NCBI GenBank assembly: GCA_947179485.1
Contig: OX359250.1
Location: forward strand, 41,796,600 to 41,860,599
Length of the DNA stretch: 64,000 nt
Origin: Allacma fusca
Lineage: Eukaryota > Arthropoda > Collembola > Symphypleona > Sminthuridae
Reading direction: 5' to 3'
This document shows, piece after piece, positions 25,129-40,200 of this stretch. The first letter of the stretch is position 1, and each line of letters starts with the position of its first letter. A program made the translations under genes and the position numbers. The notes under the pieces were generated by a model. The model saw only the letters and a program-made list of their open reading frames with translations. It was not told the DNA's origin and did not search any database.

Positions 25129-28100
25129 TGTATGTTTTTGTTTGAGTAAATAATCTTCGTTGTTATTATGAGTAGAGCAATTCAGTCATCTGGTTCTTCA
25201 CAACTTGGGGGAACTTATATTGAATGAATTTTCACACGGTAGCGGGAAAACTGGATGTAGGGAGAAGATTTTTTTTCTGCCGACACGATAGGATGAAGTT
25301 GAACGGACTGAAAGCACTTGTTAACTGAAAGGGTTGGGCTGAGATTCTCTTAAGTTGAGAGAATGACGTTAATAGTATTTGTGTGTTAGACAAAGGCGGA
25401 GAAAGGGGAACTCTAATATTCTTTTTTATTTTCCTGTTTTGAATTTTCTTATTTTTAGAATCATAAAAAAGGCTGGGAGACAGGGAATGGATGATGCCCA
25501 GCTCTAAATAATATTATTTGTCTGTGTTTATTTTTGGGCTTAATACCGTCCAAGGAGTTAAGAAGTACCCATGACAAAGTGGCCTTCCTTGGAATCCTGG
25601 AAGTGATCCTTCACTGGTAACCCTTTCCCCTCAATGACTGTCCCTCAACCTTTCTGTAGAATACTTTAAATAGAGGAACGATGCCCAAAATCCTGGAACG
25701 GATTTGTAACAAGGAGTCTGTATTTAAACGACTTTGACCAGACAATAGAATATTTATTATTTCAGTGGAAGTTCAAGTTATTAATGCTTGAAATATTTAA
25801 ATAAAAGTCAAACAAAATTAACATCACTAATAATTAGTACTGTCTTAAACGTATTTGGGAAGTTATGTATGATAGTTGATTCTCCTTGGTCTGTGATCTT
25901 ATTATGTCATTAAAACTTCCACTGAGGTTGTATTCTTTATATAAGTGTATATGTAATTTGGAATGCACAATGTGCATTGCAGATGTAACGTGATGAAAAG
26001 TCTTTGTACAGTTTTTCATTTATTGTTAGTGGGCATTTAACGTCAAGGTATGAACAGGGTGTAACACAGCATTTGTCCCCCTGTAGCCCATTTAAGGAAC
26101 ATTTATGATTCCCCCATTTTCAATCAAATTGTTATCCAGATTTTCTAAAATTTTCTTCATTGAATTTGATTTTTTTAAAATATTTGACAAGTAAAATTGG
26201 ATATGGTACATAAAAGGGTTTTTTAGGGGTGGTACTTTTAGCCACTTTTATGCCACTAGAATTTGGGAATTTGTGAAGTTCCAAAAAAATTTAATGGATT
26301 TTAATATAATAATTTTCTAGTTACATGACTTAGTAAAAAAACAACCGTTTGAAATTGCTCATTGAGCATATAATTGCTTCATAAAGTACAACTTTATACA
26401 AATTCATTGTTGCATGAGAATCCACGATTTTTGTAATGTACATAGAACATACATAAGCCAGTAGGTAAATTTCAAAAAGTTATTTTTTTCCCGAGTCATG
26501 TAACTTGCAAATTACCATGTTAAAATCCATTTATTTTTTTTGGAACTCCAAGAATTTTGTTTACACATATTCTGGCAGTGGAATTCTAAAAGCACCTCTA
26601 CGAAAAATTCTGTGCGCGTTTGTACTGAATTCAATATTTACGTGCCAAATATTATTTTAAACCGAACACCAGTCCGATATGTTGTGAAAGATATCGATCC
26701 GTTTAACCATATGAAAAAGTAATTTATGTCCAGTGGAACTGTGCAATTAGGCAGAGCTGGAGTCAAAATATTTTGCAGCATGTTGTGTCCTGGCGTGACA
26801 TTCCATGAAATTAGGGTACAAAAAATGTTTCTGGAATATTCATTGCTAGCTGAAAAACGAACGCATAATTGTCCTGCTCTTGTGTTCGGTACGCACTGGT
26901 CAGCGTAGTGTAGTCAGGCATTATTTGTTTTCTGTTAACCTTTGGACCATCACATAATTTTTTCCTGTGTGCAGAAAAACGGCAGTAAAAACAAGAGTCT
27001 GGGGGCGTGCATAGATTTTCAGGAATCAGGGTCGATTCTGCAGATTTCAATTCCATACACCTGTCATGCTACTGTTAAGTTGTAAAATGCAGACAATAGA
27101 ATTGCAAGTAAATTTGAGCAGAGATTTCAGCTTCACTACCTAAGGATATTAGAATTCATTCCTTAGGCTCGCAGGGATTTTTACAGACCAGGTCAAAGTT
27201 TAAGAAGAAAAAAAAATCTCCGACCGCCCACAGTAATGGTCCCAGCCATGAGGTACATTTTTCCCATTTTTTAAGGATTTGGGAAATTCCAATTATTATG
27301 CTTTGTTCCCGGTAAATTTTTTTTCGAAATATCTTTTGACACTCATATTTAGGAAATTATATTTTTACTGTAACTCCTTTTGAAGGAGTTGTATGTTATC
27401 TGCCATTCCCCTAGAAGTTTGGGAATGACGTGTAAAATTAGAGATCAAGGTGAAATAAATTCAGCCTCAGTTGCGAGAAGGGAAAGGAAAAAGAGTGAGA
27501 AATATATTTTTTCCAGCATCAGTACTTTTTTAATCTTCTTTTGCATCTTGCTCCCTTATTTTACTGGGCATTCCCAGAGTTCTCAAAGGTATTGAAATGT
27601 CAGATAGCTCCTTGACATTTTCTAATAAAAACGAACGTCTAAAGATATTTAGATAATAAATTGGTCGGGAGTAAAGAAGTAATAATTTATTGTAATAAGT
27701 ATACAAAATCCTTACAAAATCCCCGACTTTATTTAACCTCTGTATAACCACTGTGATTGTATTTCGTGGCGAATTTCAAAAACTTTTTGGAAAATCTGAA
27801 AAGGTATTTAATTGAATATGTAGGAAGGATATGATTTTCACCATTGTCGTTTATATGGAGTGAGACAAATCTTTTGGCACACCCTATATATTTATTATGA
27901 AACTGAAATAAATTTTTTTAGAGTGAATTCACACATTGTAAAAACGCAATAGTTTATTTTCCTGCTGATTCAGTGCCAATGTGTCTGCGAATTTGTTTTT
28001 GCTAAATAGCTGTAACCTGTAACAGAGTGTCTGTGTTTGTGCATGTGTTTGATATTTACTACTGTATTAAGCCTAGTTTAACAGTATAGAGTACGACATG

Positions 28101-28984
28101 TGGGCCTGAATTATGATTCAATTTCTTGAAATGCTCTCCCTGGCTCTGTCTTTTTGGAATGGAAAAGTCAGTATGGGTTTTAAAAGCTCACAATAATTAA
28201 TGTAGTAAATATGGCTTCACATGTGAGGAACGGTTTCATATGCTGTCGCTGACAGCCCCAGCTCACCATTTGTTGGCTGTTATGACAAGCTATAATAGTT
28301 TTCCAAGCATTTAGCTCCCCAAGAATGTGATCCGTGTTAAACGTCATGAATGCAAGCCTCTTCTCAAGAACCAATTTGCATAAACATGACCTTGCTGCGA
28401 ATCTGCGAGATCTGACGTCTGTGACGAGTTTTGCGAGGGCAAGTGATCTTCTTTAGTTCTAACGTCTGTTAGAGACTGTAGCATGAAGTTCCAGTCTGCG
28501 CGACAAACGAGCAGCTCCTAAGTTTTTGTTCAGTTGGAAATATTTAACTTCATTGAACCGCACCGCATTGTAGTTGGATTCAAGAGTAGCATCTTCAGAA
28601 TGCGTTTGTTCCCTACGTGCCTCTCAGGTTCCAGGAATTTTAAAAAAAACTTCCTTCTCTTGTAGTATTTAATCTCGTTGTTGAGGTCCTAAAAAATTAG
28701 TCTTGAGGTTCCCCATCCATTTGTCTGCTTAACTATAAGCACTCAGAATTTCTTTTGGGGTTCATACGCTAATGTCCCTCATGTCAGTTATATCAAGGAG
28801 TATTTAATATTATGCACAGCTATCAATGCCAAAGTAACCAGTTCTGCTCAACCATGTGAACAATAAGCATCTCATAGTAAGTACTGTGTTATCGACCAGT
28901 GTTTGGAATCGGCAATAATTTTTTTTTTTTTGCAAGTTTCTATGTATCACTGTGAGTTATAGCGACAACTCCTGTTTCGTCATA
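24353..28984. other. Intergenic region between F-box and protease genes
   Basis: No gene recognised. It holds a GT tract (25095-25128). Two adjacent plus-strand open frames (26540-26908) and a minus-strand frame (28459-28623) look mildly protein-like but have no start context, splice support or recognisable motif. Confidence 0.5.
25095..25128. repeat. GT microsatellite
   Basis: About 16 GT units, upstream of the F-box gene. Confidence 0.95.
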
Positions 28985-29179
28985 ATGGACACAGAAGATA
29001 TCTCGCCAGACAACATTAACTATTCTATTGTGAGTCGCAACAATAATAGGAATCGCCTCAATGAGGCTGGTTCTTGTGGCATTCAGAGAGCTAGCACCAT
29101 GACCATTAGTTTCTACTTCTCGGCTGTTATTGTCTTTGTCCTGGTTGTCTCCGCAGTTTTTTACACCTGTATTTACTGT

Positions 29180-29228
<49 letters not shown>

Positions 29229-31087
29229 GGACTTCCACTTCCCATTACTAGTTCCCATCTCAATTTCATTAAGCTAGACCATATTAAAAATGAGAAAAAA
29301 AAAGTTTAAAATATTGACATCGTGGAGTGCATTTTCCATGAATATTTAATCATACCAAAAAAGTAATTTGTTGAGCTTCATTTTTTTTTGCAAGCGTCCG
29401 ACAACTCACTCTGTATTTGACATGGTAGTTCCCTAATAGCAAGTGACAGTTCATTATGATAATTAGAAAATAATTTCATTTTAAAGGGAAGCAGCAGCAG
29501 CAGCATCCAGCCGTAGAGACATATGAAGAGCCACATGAAGACTCACATATTCTGAATTGTGATGATTTCAAGTCCGAGAAATTTTTTGACGAAAAGAATG
29601 TCACTGCTTCGGGTAATGACAATAATAACAGTATCAAGTACTGTTCGGAGACCCTCCCGCTCTTCCCACAATGCGGTCATCCAATGACGGACTCGTATGT
29701 TTTCAGAGGGAGACGGAGACGGGTCACTGGAGGTAGTGTGGTCTACAATCGTAGTTATTACCCTTGGATGGCAAAGTTATTATACCGAACGAATGATTCA
29801 AATGGACAGCTAGTGAGCAAGCATAATTGTGGGGCTACAGTCATTTCCAAGCGTTTTCTCCTCACCGCTGCCCATTGCATCAAATGCAATCCCTTGTAAT
29901 TACTGGATTTTGAGCTTAAGTAGTCGTGTGTGGGGGGAAGTTTTTGAGGGACTGGGACATCATTTAGATTTTTTTTTTGTGCATTTTAAGGGAAGAGGTG
30001 GAACTACGGAATGGAAAGAGGATGAGAGTGAATGACACCCGCATTCATCCAAATTATAGGAGGAACTGCTCTCGCGGAGAACAAACTTCCCGTGAATATG
30101 ACATTGCTCTTGTACGCTTGCAAGAGGAATTAGTTGACGTGGAACCCGTTTGCTTACCCTCACTCCGCTGCTATGGTTTAGACGTTGCTGATATTTCACC
30201 TAAAACAGGAATGGTCGCTGGATATGGTTATACTTCAAATGGTAACCATTTATGATACGTCATGTATTTCTGTTTTTCCTTTTTTTTTTGTGAGATTGAA
30301 TTTTTCCGGGAGACATTTCCATTAAGAAGAACGATAAAAAATTGTTTTATGGATATGTATTAACTTTTGACATTGTATGTACAATGATTGACATTTTGTC
30401 AAGTCTTCAAGTATAATTTTGAGCTGTACAAATTAGTAAATTAATATTGAATCATAAAGATACTTGTATAGGAGGAAAAACTGGTACTTTTAGTGGGGGC
30501 ATTCAGGAAGTATTTTAAAAGGGATAATTCATTCAAACGTGAGGAATACTGAATAAATTTTATACTTAATTAATACATAATTAATTTTCGTAGATGTCCA
30601 GGAGGCTGCAACAGACTTACATCAAGTCTCACTTGATAAAGCTTCGTTCAGCACGTGTGCAGAAACTTACAATCGTAATCATACCATGATTATTAAGAAC
30701 AGTACGGTGAGTAGAAACAAGCAAATACAAATAGTCGAGGGAGAAAGCACTTCTCCTTGGGTTCATGAATCCAATTTTTGTGTTTCTCTAGTATTTTGTT
30801 ATTTGTAATGGTTGGTAATCTATATTTGAACTCAGCATTAATTTGATGTTGTTATTTTTTTTTTTCAGATTTGTACACAAGGGAGCAATGGTACAGATTT
30901 CTGCAAGGGAGATAGTGGGGGTCCGTTGTTCATTTCCCTCCACTCACGTAGTGTTCAGATTGGGATAGCCTCTTTTGGGTCCGCAAATTGTAGTGATGGA
31001 TCACCCTCTGTTTTCACCAAAATTGTTTTCCATATGAAATGGATAAAAAGTGAAACGTCTTTAGAAAGTAGCTATGATTGTGTATGA
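28985..31087 (+). CDS. Type II transmembrane trypsin-like serine protease
   Basis: A 394-residue S1-family protease in five exons: 28985-29177, 29487-29895, 29991-30241, 30594-30706 and 30869-31087. All phases match and it ends in TGA. A single hydrophobic helix at residues about 40-63 anchors a protein that has no cleavable signal, so the topology should be type II. A stem of about 75 residues with a polyQ patch follows. The activation site is RRRR143 then VTGG. Catalytic residues are His194 (TAAHC), Asp238 (DIALVRL) and Ser338 (GDSGGPL). Asp332, six residues before the serine, predicts trypsin-like cleavage after Arg or Lys. No SEA, LDL-A or CLIP domain is visible in the stem. Substrate unknown. 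It converges with the carrier gene, with 412 bp between stop codons. Confidence 0.88.
29179..29227. repeat. GT microsatellite abutting the protease exon 1 donor
   Basis: The donor GTAAGT of protease exon 1 runs straight into about 23 GT units. Confidence 0.95.
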
Positions 31088-31350
31088 TTATGAGTCTTAA
31101 GTACAAGTCGTGTGTGTATCTTGTATCCGTCACAATGCAATGTGTCTCGCTTTTAGTCATTGAACGAGTCAGACTGAGTAGGATCGGTGAACGAAAGGAT
31201 GACATCAGCTCTGTTAGCTTTTATTTTTAGGTACCGATAACGCTAATATATATGCAGTGCCCTTTCAGTTAACCTAGTTTCAGCTAATAGTTTTTATTTA
31301 AACTGACACGTTTCATCATCCTTCGAAGAGACGGCGGTTATTCATACATC

Positions 31351-31356
31351 TTTATT
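31351..31356 (-). terminator. Poly(A) signal of the mitochondrial carrier gene
   Basis: TTTATT on the plus strand is AATAAA on the minus strand, about 145 bp past the carrier stop codon. It lies in the short gap between the two convergent genes. Confidence 0.45.
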
Positions 31357-31499
31357 ACATGTAATAATGGACAGGGGGAACGAACAAAACTTCAGAATAT
31401 TTGCATTTTGTAACTAAACTTAGGATATTGTGTTTTTATCACTAGTTGTTGTATTCTTGTGCTAACTACGAATTAAACGATACTAAGTTGCTTTGTAAA

Positions 31500-33084
31500 T
31501 TAATTCAAGTCTTGATCCCGTATTACAAACGTGTACAAAAATTGAAGCCATTCATAGGATACAAAAATGGCTCCATTTACAAGATAAGCTCGTATGGAGA
31601 GAGGCCAGAATCCTCGGAAAAATCCCCGAAAGCCATGTTCTTTCATAATAACTTCCACACAATGTATCGTCCCTTTGTACTTTGGTGCATTCGGATCGTC
31701 CGCCTGCATTCTGGACTTGACCACATCCTGAGGTATAATGGACCACCATGATACGCAACCTAGAATTTCATTGGAATAATAATTATGAAAGCACACACAT
31801 GACAAAAGTAATGACAACGTTAGTCCAGGTAAAAATAACACGGGAACAAATTTTAACCTGATAATCCTCCAGCAAGGAATGCTAAAGCAGAATTGGAAAG
31901 ATGAGCCGAGGCTCCACCACCAAGATCAATTTGTAAGCCATCAGTAAGTTCCTTGAGTTGTTCCATTTGAAATTCATACATGGCAATGTACAAACCAAAT
32001 GCGGGGATATCCCTGGGATGATTTTAAATTACAAGAATGAGGGGTAACCTGTAGCTGTAGCTCAGACATTTTTTCAAGGATGCTAATCTCGAAGGGAAAG
32101 CTTTATATTACCTGATTGCCATGATCCCAATCCCTTGGTACAATCCTCCTATTCCTCTTTCCCTCAAAATCATTTTGAGACATTCCGAAGAGCTCCCCAT
32201 CCGGAATCCATGAGCTTGTAATTTCACTTTGATCAAATCTACTGGGCAAGCCAAACCTAATTGAGCCACACCAGCCACGCAGCCCGCCAGGTAAATTTCG
32301 AGAAAATTTGCCTTGTTTTGTTTTTCCTGCATACAAACCAAAGAGGATGATTTTATTGACATAGAATTGTTATATCTGTAAATAACATATCCCAGGAATT
32401 TAATTGGGAACAGACACATTTTATGGAACTTGATGAAAATTTTGAATGTGAGTGTTGTTGGTACTCCTTCAGTTCCACTATGCGATTTAGTGTTGACCCA
32501 TAGACACCAAAAAAAATTGAGTTGAGAGCCCCGCTGGCCAAAAGTGGAAAAGAGAGTCCGCGGAAGTAGCCTGAAAGTGTTATGAGTTTTAAACGAGTTT
32601 CATTTTGACTAATGTTCACATATTTTATTCATGTGGAAATAATTGTAGCTACAAGATGTGTGTTCGGCCAGAAATTAAAAAAAGCAGCCCTGGAGAAAAA
32701 TGTTGGGATTATGTAGTCTAGTTTTTGTACAGAGTCGCATTCAATCCAGTTGAAAATGTTTCTTATGTTTCCAATTTAATGAGTTTCCAATCAATTAGTC
32801 TTGTTTACCCTTGTAGCCATCCGTCGTTACAATGTTTTTGATGCATTTGGCCATTCCAATGCCCTCATTCTGCTGTTGGACTTTTATTGTGTCTATTGGA
32901 TGTCCCACAGCCACTCCAACCATCCCTGCAGTTATGATGCATTGTCTTGTAGCACATTTACAAACCTGTTGTGGTTTTTTTGACATGCTGACTTGAACAA
33001 TAATTTATAGTATAAGGCTCTCTGTGTGCGAATAATGAGGGAAGAAATTATACCTGAAACGCATCCAGCAAAGTACTCGCCCAT
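31500..33084 (-). CDS. Mitochondrial carrier, SLC25A45/47/48-like
   Basis: A 310-residue inner-membrane solute carrier in six exons: 33084-33054, 32925-32809, 32570-32416, 32326-32112, 32012-31858 and 31759-31500. All three carrier signatures are present: GHPIDTIKV, CPVDLIKVKLQ and IPQDVVKSRMQ. Each closes one of the three two-helix repeats, giving six membrane helices. The short start MGEYFAGCVSG leads directly into repeat one, as in SLC25A45. The order of features and the SFPLLASGALNSIFFGVYG segment fit the A45/A47/A48 branch, whose members carry amino acids or derivatives. The exact substrate cannot be read here. The exon 3 donor (GTCTGT after position 32416) is the least certain junction, chosen by phase; GTGGAA further upstream is possible. 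Confidence 0.85.
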
Positions 33085-34278
33085 GTTGAGGAAATCCCTT
33101 CTAACACCAAAATGTGGATGAATTATTGTAGGTAGTGAATAAATCAGAGAACACGTTGGGCCTTTCCATGTTATGAGCAACCACGTGGAGCTAATTGCCT
33201 GACAAGTGTTTCACATCATTTTTGAGAAAAAGAATGAATTTGAGTAGTACTGACCTCAAATTGATGGACACTCGAACTTAAAATTCCATCTTTTCAAGGA
33301 GAGAAAAAATCAATTTACGACCTAACGGAGCAATGATTGAGCTTCACTTATTCCATTGACTCAAGAAGAAAATTTCCCAACTTAAGAGCTCCGTACATAT
33401 GTACATACTCTTGATACAGATAAGAAGTCCAAGAGTTTGACTACTGTATATAGCATAAACATTAATTTGGGATCCTAACCATTCCTCTATCGTTTGCTGT
33501 CCACGAGTAGAAAATTGACATAGTGCATGTTATGTTATCAAGTTCAAATGTCTTTTTACAGTCTGGGACTCAAATGCATGGAGATACTTATGACGACTTC
33601 CAACGTTACTTCTGGAGTTCAAACTGTAGGGGAATGTTAAATAAAAATGATGTAAGTAACTGTAATAAAAGTATTTTATGCTGATTAGCTTGTATGAGTT
33701 GCGACAAAGTTAAAAATTGGAATTTAGATTCATGCCAGTCGGCTTGCATATTTGCAAAGTGTAAAAACTGGTCAATTGATCGGTACATTGTCAGGCAATA
33801 CATCAATATTTGAGTGAATGAGTGTTGAATGCTAATTATTCTGTCAGTCTTTTACACTTGATCTGAAATAGAGGTAACTTCGTTGGGAAATAAGCATTAA
33901 TCATATTCTGGTCTCACAATAGTTCAGGGTCAGTTTTTGGAGACTTCCTATTGTAAATTGAAAAATGCACATTTATACCAATTAGTCGGGGTTGGTAAGA
34001 ATGGCTGTCCATGAACTGTAATACAAATGTATTCATGGAGTGAGTGCATGATGTCATAATGATGTAATGTCACTGTGGCTCTTTTATTATGTTTTATAAA
34101 ATTGTCCTTGAGAGAATTGTTATTATCAACTGCCAATAAATAATGGTCAGATTTTATGCCGACGTTTTCGGATATATTTTTATTACACGCTTTTCAAAAA
34201 TAGTCACTCGTCTGACCTTTCATTTTCTATAGGTACATTTGCTAGCATGGTTCTTATAATTACCAAATTTCCCCTCAA
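33085..34278. other. Short intergenic region between carrier and CBS genes
   Basis: This holds the carrier promoter and the CBS 3' end, both minus strand. Open frames are short and unconvincing. I see no clear repeats. Confidence 0.5.
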
Positions 34279-37249
<2,971 letters not shown>

Positions 37250-40200
37250 TCTCACTATGAATTAGGAATGGGACTGGGAGTTGGATTTTGCCAATTTTTT
37301 TTTTGTCTCCGGGATAAAATCCCTGCTAAGGGCGGGACTCTTCACCGATGATGAGTCCGTGGAGTGTTCCTACCGTGCTTGTAGTCTTCCGGTATGGACT
37401 TGAAACTCTCACTATACAAATAATTACTAAATGTTACCGAATGTTTTGCTCAAGGAATAGTGTCCGGATGGTTTCGTTCGAGGGAAATACAGTACTGATC
37501 TCTCGAGTCTCTCATGTGAAAATCCTGTACCTATGGAGGTATGCACATAGTACGATATACACAGGCTGGATTCTCCCCACATTCCATGCGGACCTCATTC
37601 ATCCGGGTGTACCCCATCATCCCAATATGCAGACAGTGCTGTGGACATTTGTGTTAAATGTTTAACCCAGAGACTATGTCGTATGATGGAAAATTTTGGC
37701 CCATATGATTACCAAACAAGCTTTACTTTGTCCATAATCTCCAATCGTCCTCCACTTTTTTTTTTTTTTCGGAAGGAATTCTGTACCTAAAGTCAAACAG
37801 CAAATTGCATGGGGAAAAGAGCCCCTGTTCTAGCATCCCTATTTAATTTAACGTCAATTTTGTTTACTATTAAGAACTATTAAGAAACGAGTCTATAAAA
37901 AGCTGGAGCTACAGTATACAAGAGAGAAGTTTATATACAGAAAAATAAATGTACGAAAGGAGCTTTTGGCTTTAACCTAAAATATATGTTATTCCGTCAA
38001 CCATTCCTATACACGTACCTTTGATTCTAAAATCCTTAGAGTCAAAGTCAAATCAAGAGTCAGTCCCTACACTGTTTTGTAAAGCTTGCAAAAGCCTGTG
38101 GTTTGTCGGGATCTCTTAATACTTATTAAGTTGAAGACGTATTATTAGATGCTAATTTCTCTTGAAACCTGTTTGCGAACATTGAGGTTGGCAGTTTTCG
38201 CGTGTAAGTATATAATTTTGCTTCCTAAATAGTAAGGTAAATTAGACCAATCAGCTACGTCACCCTGCGTATTAAATGACAGCTATAGAGTTACGTGTGT
38301 ATGTGGATGAAGCAATCCGGCGTATGGAATAGTATCTCTGGAGGCTATTATCGCATGTGTGTTCAGATTGCCCTGAGAATAGAATCATGGTTCAGCTCAA
38401 GCATTCTCCACTCTTTTGTTAATTATTACTATGAATTGATGCAAGTATACGTATGTATACGAGATGAAAATGTAATAGATTAGATAGGGTACATGGTCAC
38501 TTAGGCTCTGAACTTGTTACCATTTATTGTTAAAATATGCATTTCATTTGATAGCAGACGCAAAACTAAAGGTGGGGATTTTCTGAAGGATTTCCTGAAA
38601 ACACTGTTGGAAAGCTGAAGAATGCTCATTTACGTCCGCTCCAGTGAAAAAAAGACAAGAAATAAAATGCGGTAAGAGTCTTCCCAGCCGCAGTAGTAGT
38701 AAAAAGGAGAATTTCGTTCTGCTCTGAATTTAAAGGAATAGGACTGCATACAGTAAATATGCATGAAACAAAATGCGGTTATGTTCTTACCATACTAACC
38801 TCAGTCGGCAGTCATCAAACAAATATAATTTTGATTGAGTCACATTACAGGAAAGTTGCATTAAATGGACTATTTAGCGAACAAATTGTATTTTGAAGAT
38901 AAAAAAAATTTCCCAACCTTGTTCCATATTTATTTTGACTGTGCATATGTTGTATGTGTGCATGTGTGTTACAGTTCGGAAAATCGCAAAAGGGAAACTA
39001 TCTGTTGGCTCCTTGGAAGCCCGTAAAATTTCCTATAAACGAGGGACGTACCCATTTTTTTAAAAATTACTGTGGGAATAAAAATTGATTAATTTTGAAA
39101 TCCTTCGACAATTCCATGCTTCTAGTCTGCCATCCCCCATGACTTGACATTAATTTAGGACAATGAGATAATTTTTTGAAAATCTGGAACGAAACTCTGT
39201 TGGACTAGTCCGGGCAAATAATTCTGGTCATCCTGTATGCCGTATAGCCATTAATAGTAATAATAATTACAAATCCTGCAGCAACTCTTTTGTTGAAGGT
39301 TTCAGTATCTATAACTTACTATTGCACAATGTAGTAATTATCAGTCCCTTACTACAGCTCCCGTACAAGCCATCTGTTATCACTGCTTAAGTTTACATTC
39401 GAGCTCTTAGGATGCATCTCACTCTTTTGTCTATTATTACTTGAGAAATGTAAAGGAAAGCGTGTCCGTCTGGAAGCAGTGATAAAACAAAACGTCGTAA
39501 TAAACGACAGCAACTTTACAAGCACATTGGTTGTTAGTATGTATATCTGCAGGATATTTATGTGTTGTTTAAATGTTTTCAATAAAGTTGTTTACTCTGT
39601 TAACTTCAGAAGGCATAGATCGTAGTATGACTAAAACGTAAATCCAGATTTCGCAGGTTGAAAAGGACAGAATGCATTTCCACACAAATATATCTACAAT
39701 ACGCCTCACGACTCATAATCAGCAATGCTCCCGAGAGCTCGTTCCAGTGTACACCAGTATTTGATGTAAGAGGATAGGAGGAACTATAGCAAATTTCCTG
39801 GATTTCATTTAATGTATTTTACTCCTGTGACTATGAATTTTGACGTGAGTCACAAGTATAATAATACATCACACATGCATCGCCACCGTAAATAGGGTCA
39901 ATTTCGGGGAGCAGAAATCAGATTGTGGAGTGTAGGGTTGCACAATTAAAAACGCCAGTCATTTACGGTTTGCATGCTCAAAGTAGCCCAGGTGTTTTCA
40001 GTCGGGTTGAAAATCTCATATTTAGTTTCACATAAATACTCCAGAAACGCTGGTTGTATTGTCCTGTGAATCAGATTTGTATTTACGACATGTAATTCGA
40101 ATGATATTTCCTGACATCTTAAACCTGTAAACGAAAACACCATAATTTGATTTGAATTTCCGTTTAATTTTGAATTGCAACTCTTTCTAGAGAATTTATA

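Noticed and set aside
26041..27900. Possible mariner element between CAGGGTGTAACAC and the minus-strand ATAGGGTGTGCCAAAAG
   Set aside because: Only the first few bases agree between the two ends, and no transposase motif lies between them.
28459..28623. Minus-strand frame with NAVRFNEVKYFQ-like peptide
   Set aside because: Only about 54 codons, no start codon and no convincing splice sites; length is within chance.
28940..29269. Minus-strand frame opposite protease exon 1
   Set aside because: Shadow of the GT microsatellite (Thr-His repeats) and the real exon.
39100..39245. Mariner-like terminus (ACAGGATGACCAGAA on the minus strand)
   Set aside because: No matching second end and no transposase remains within a few kilobases.
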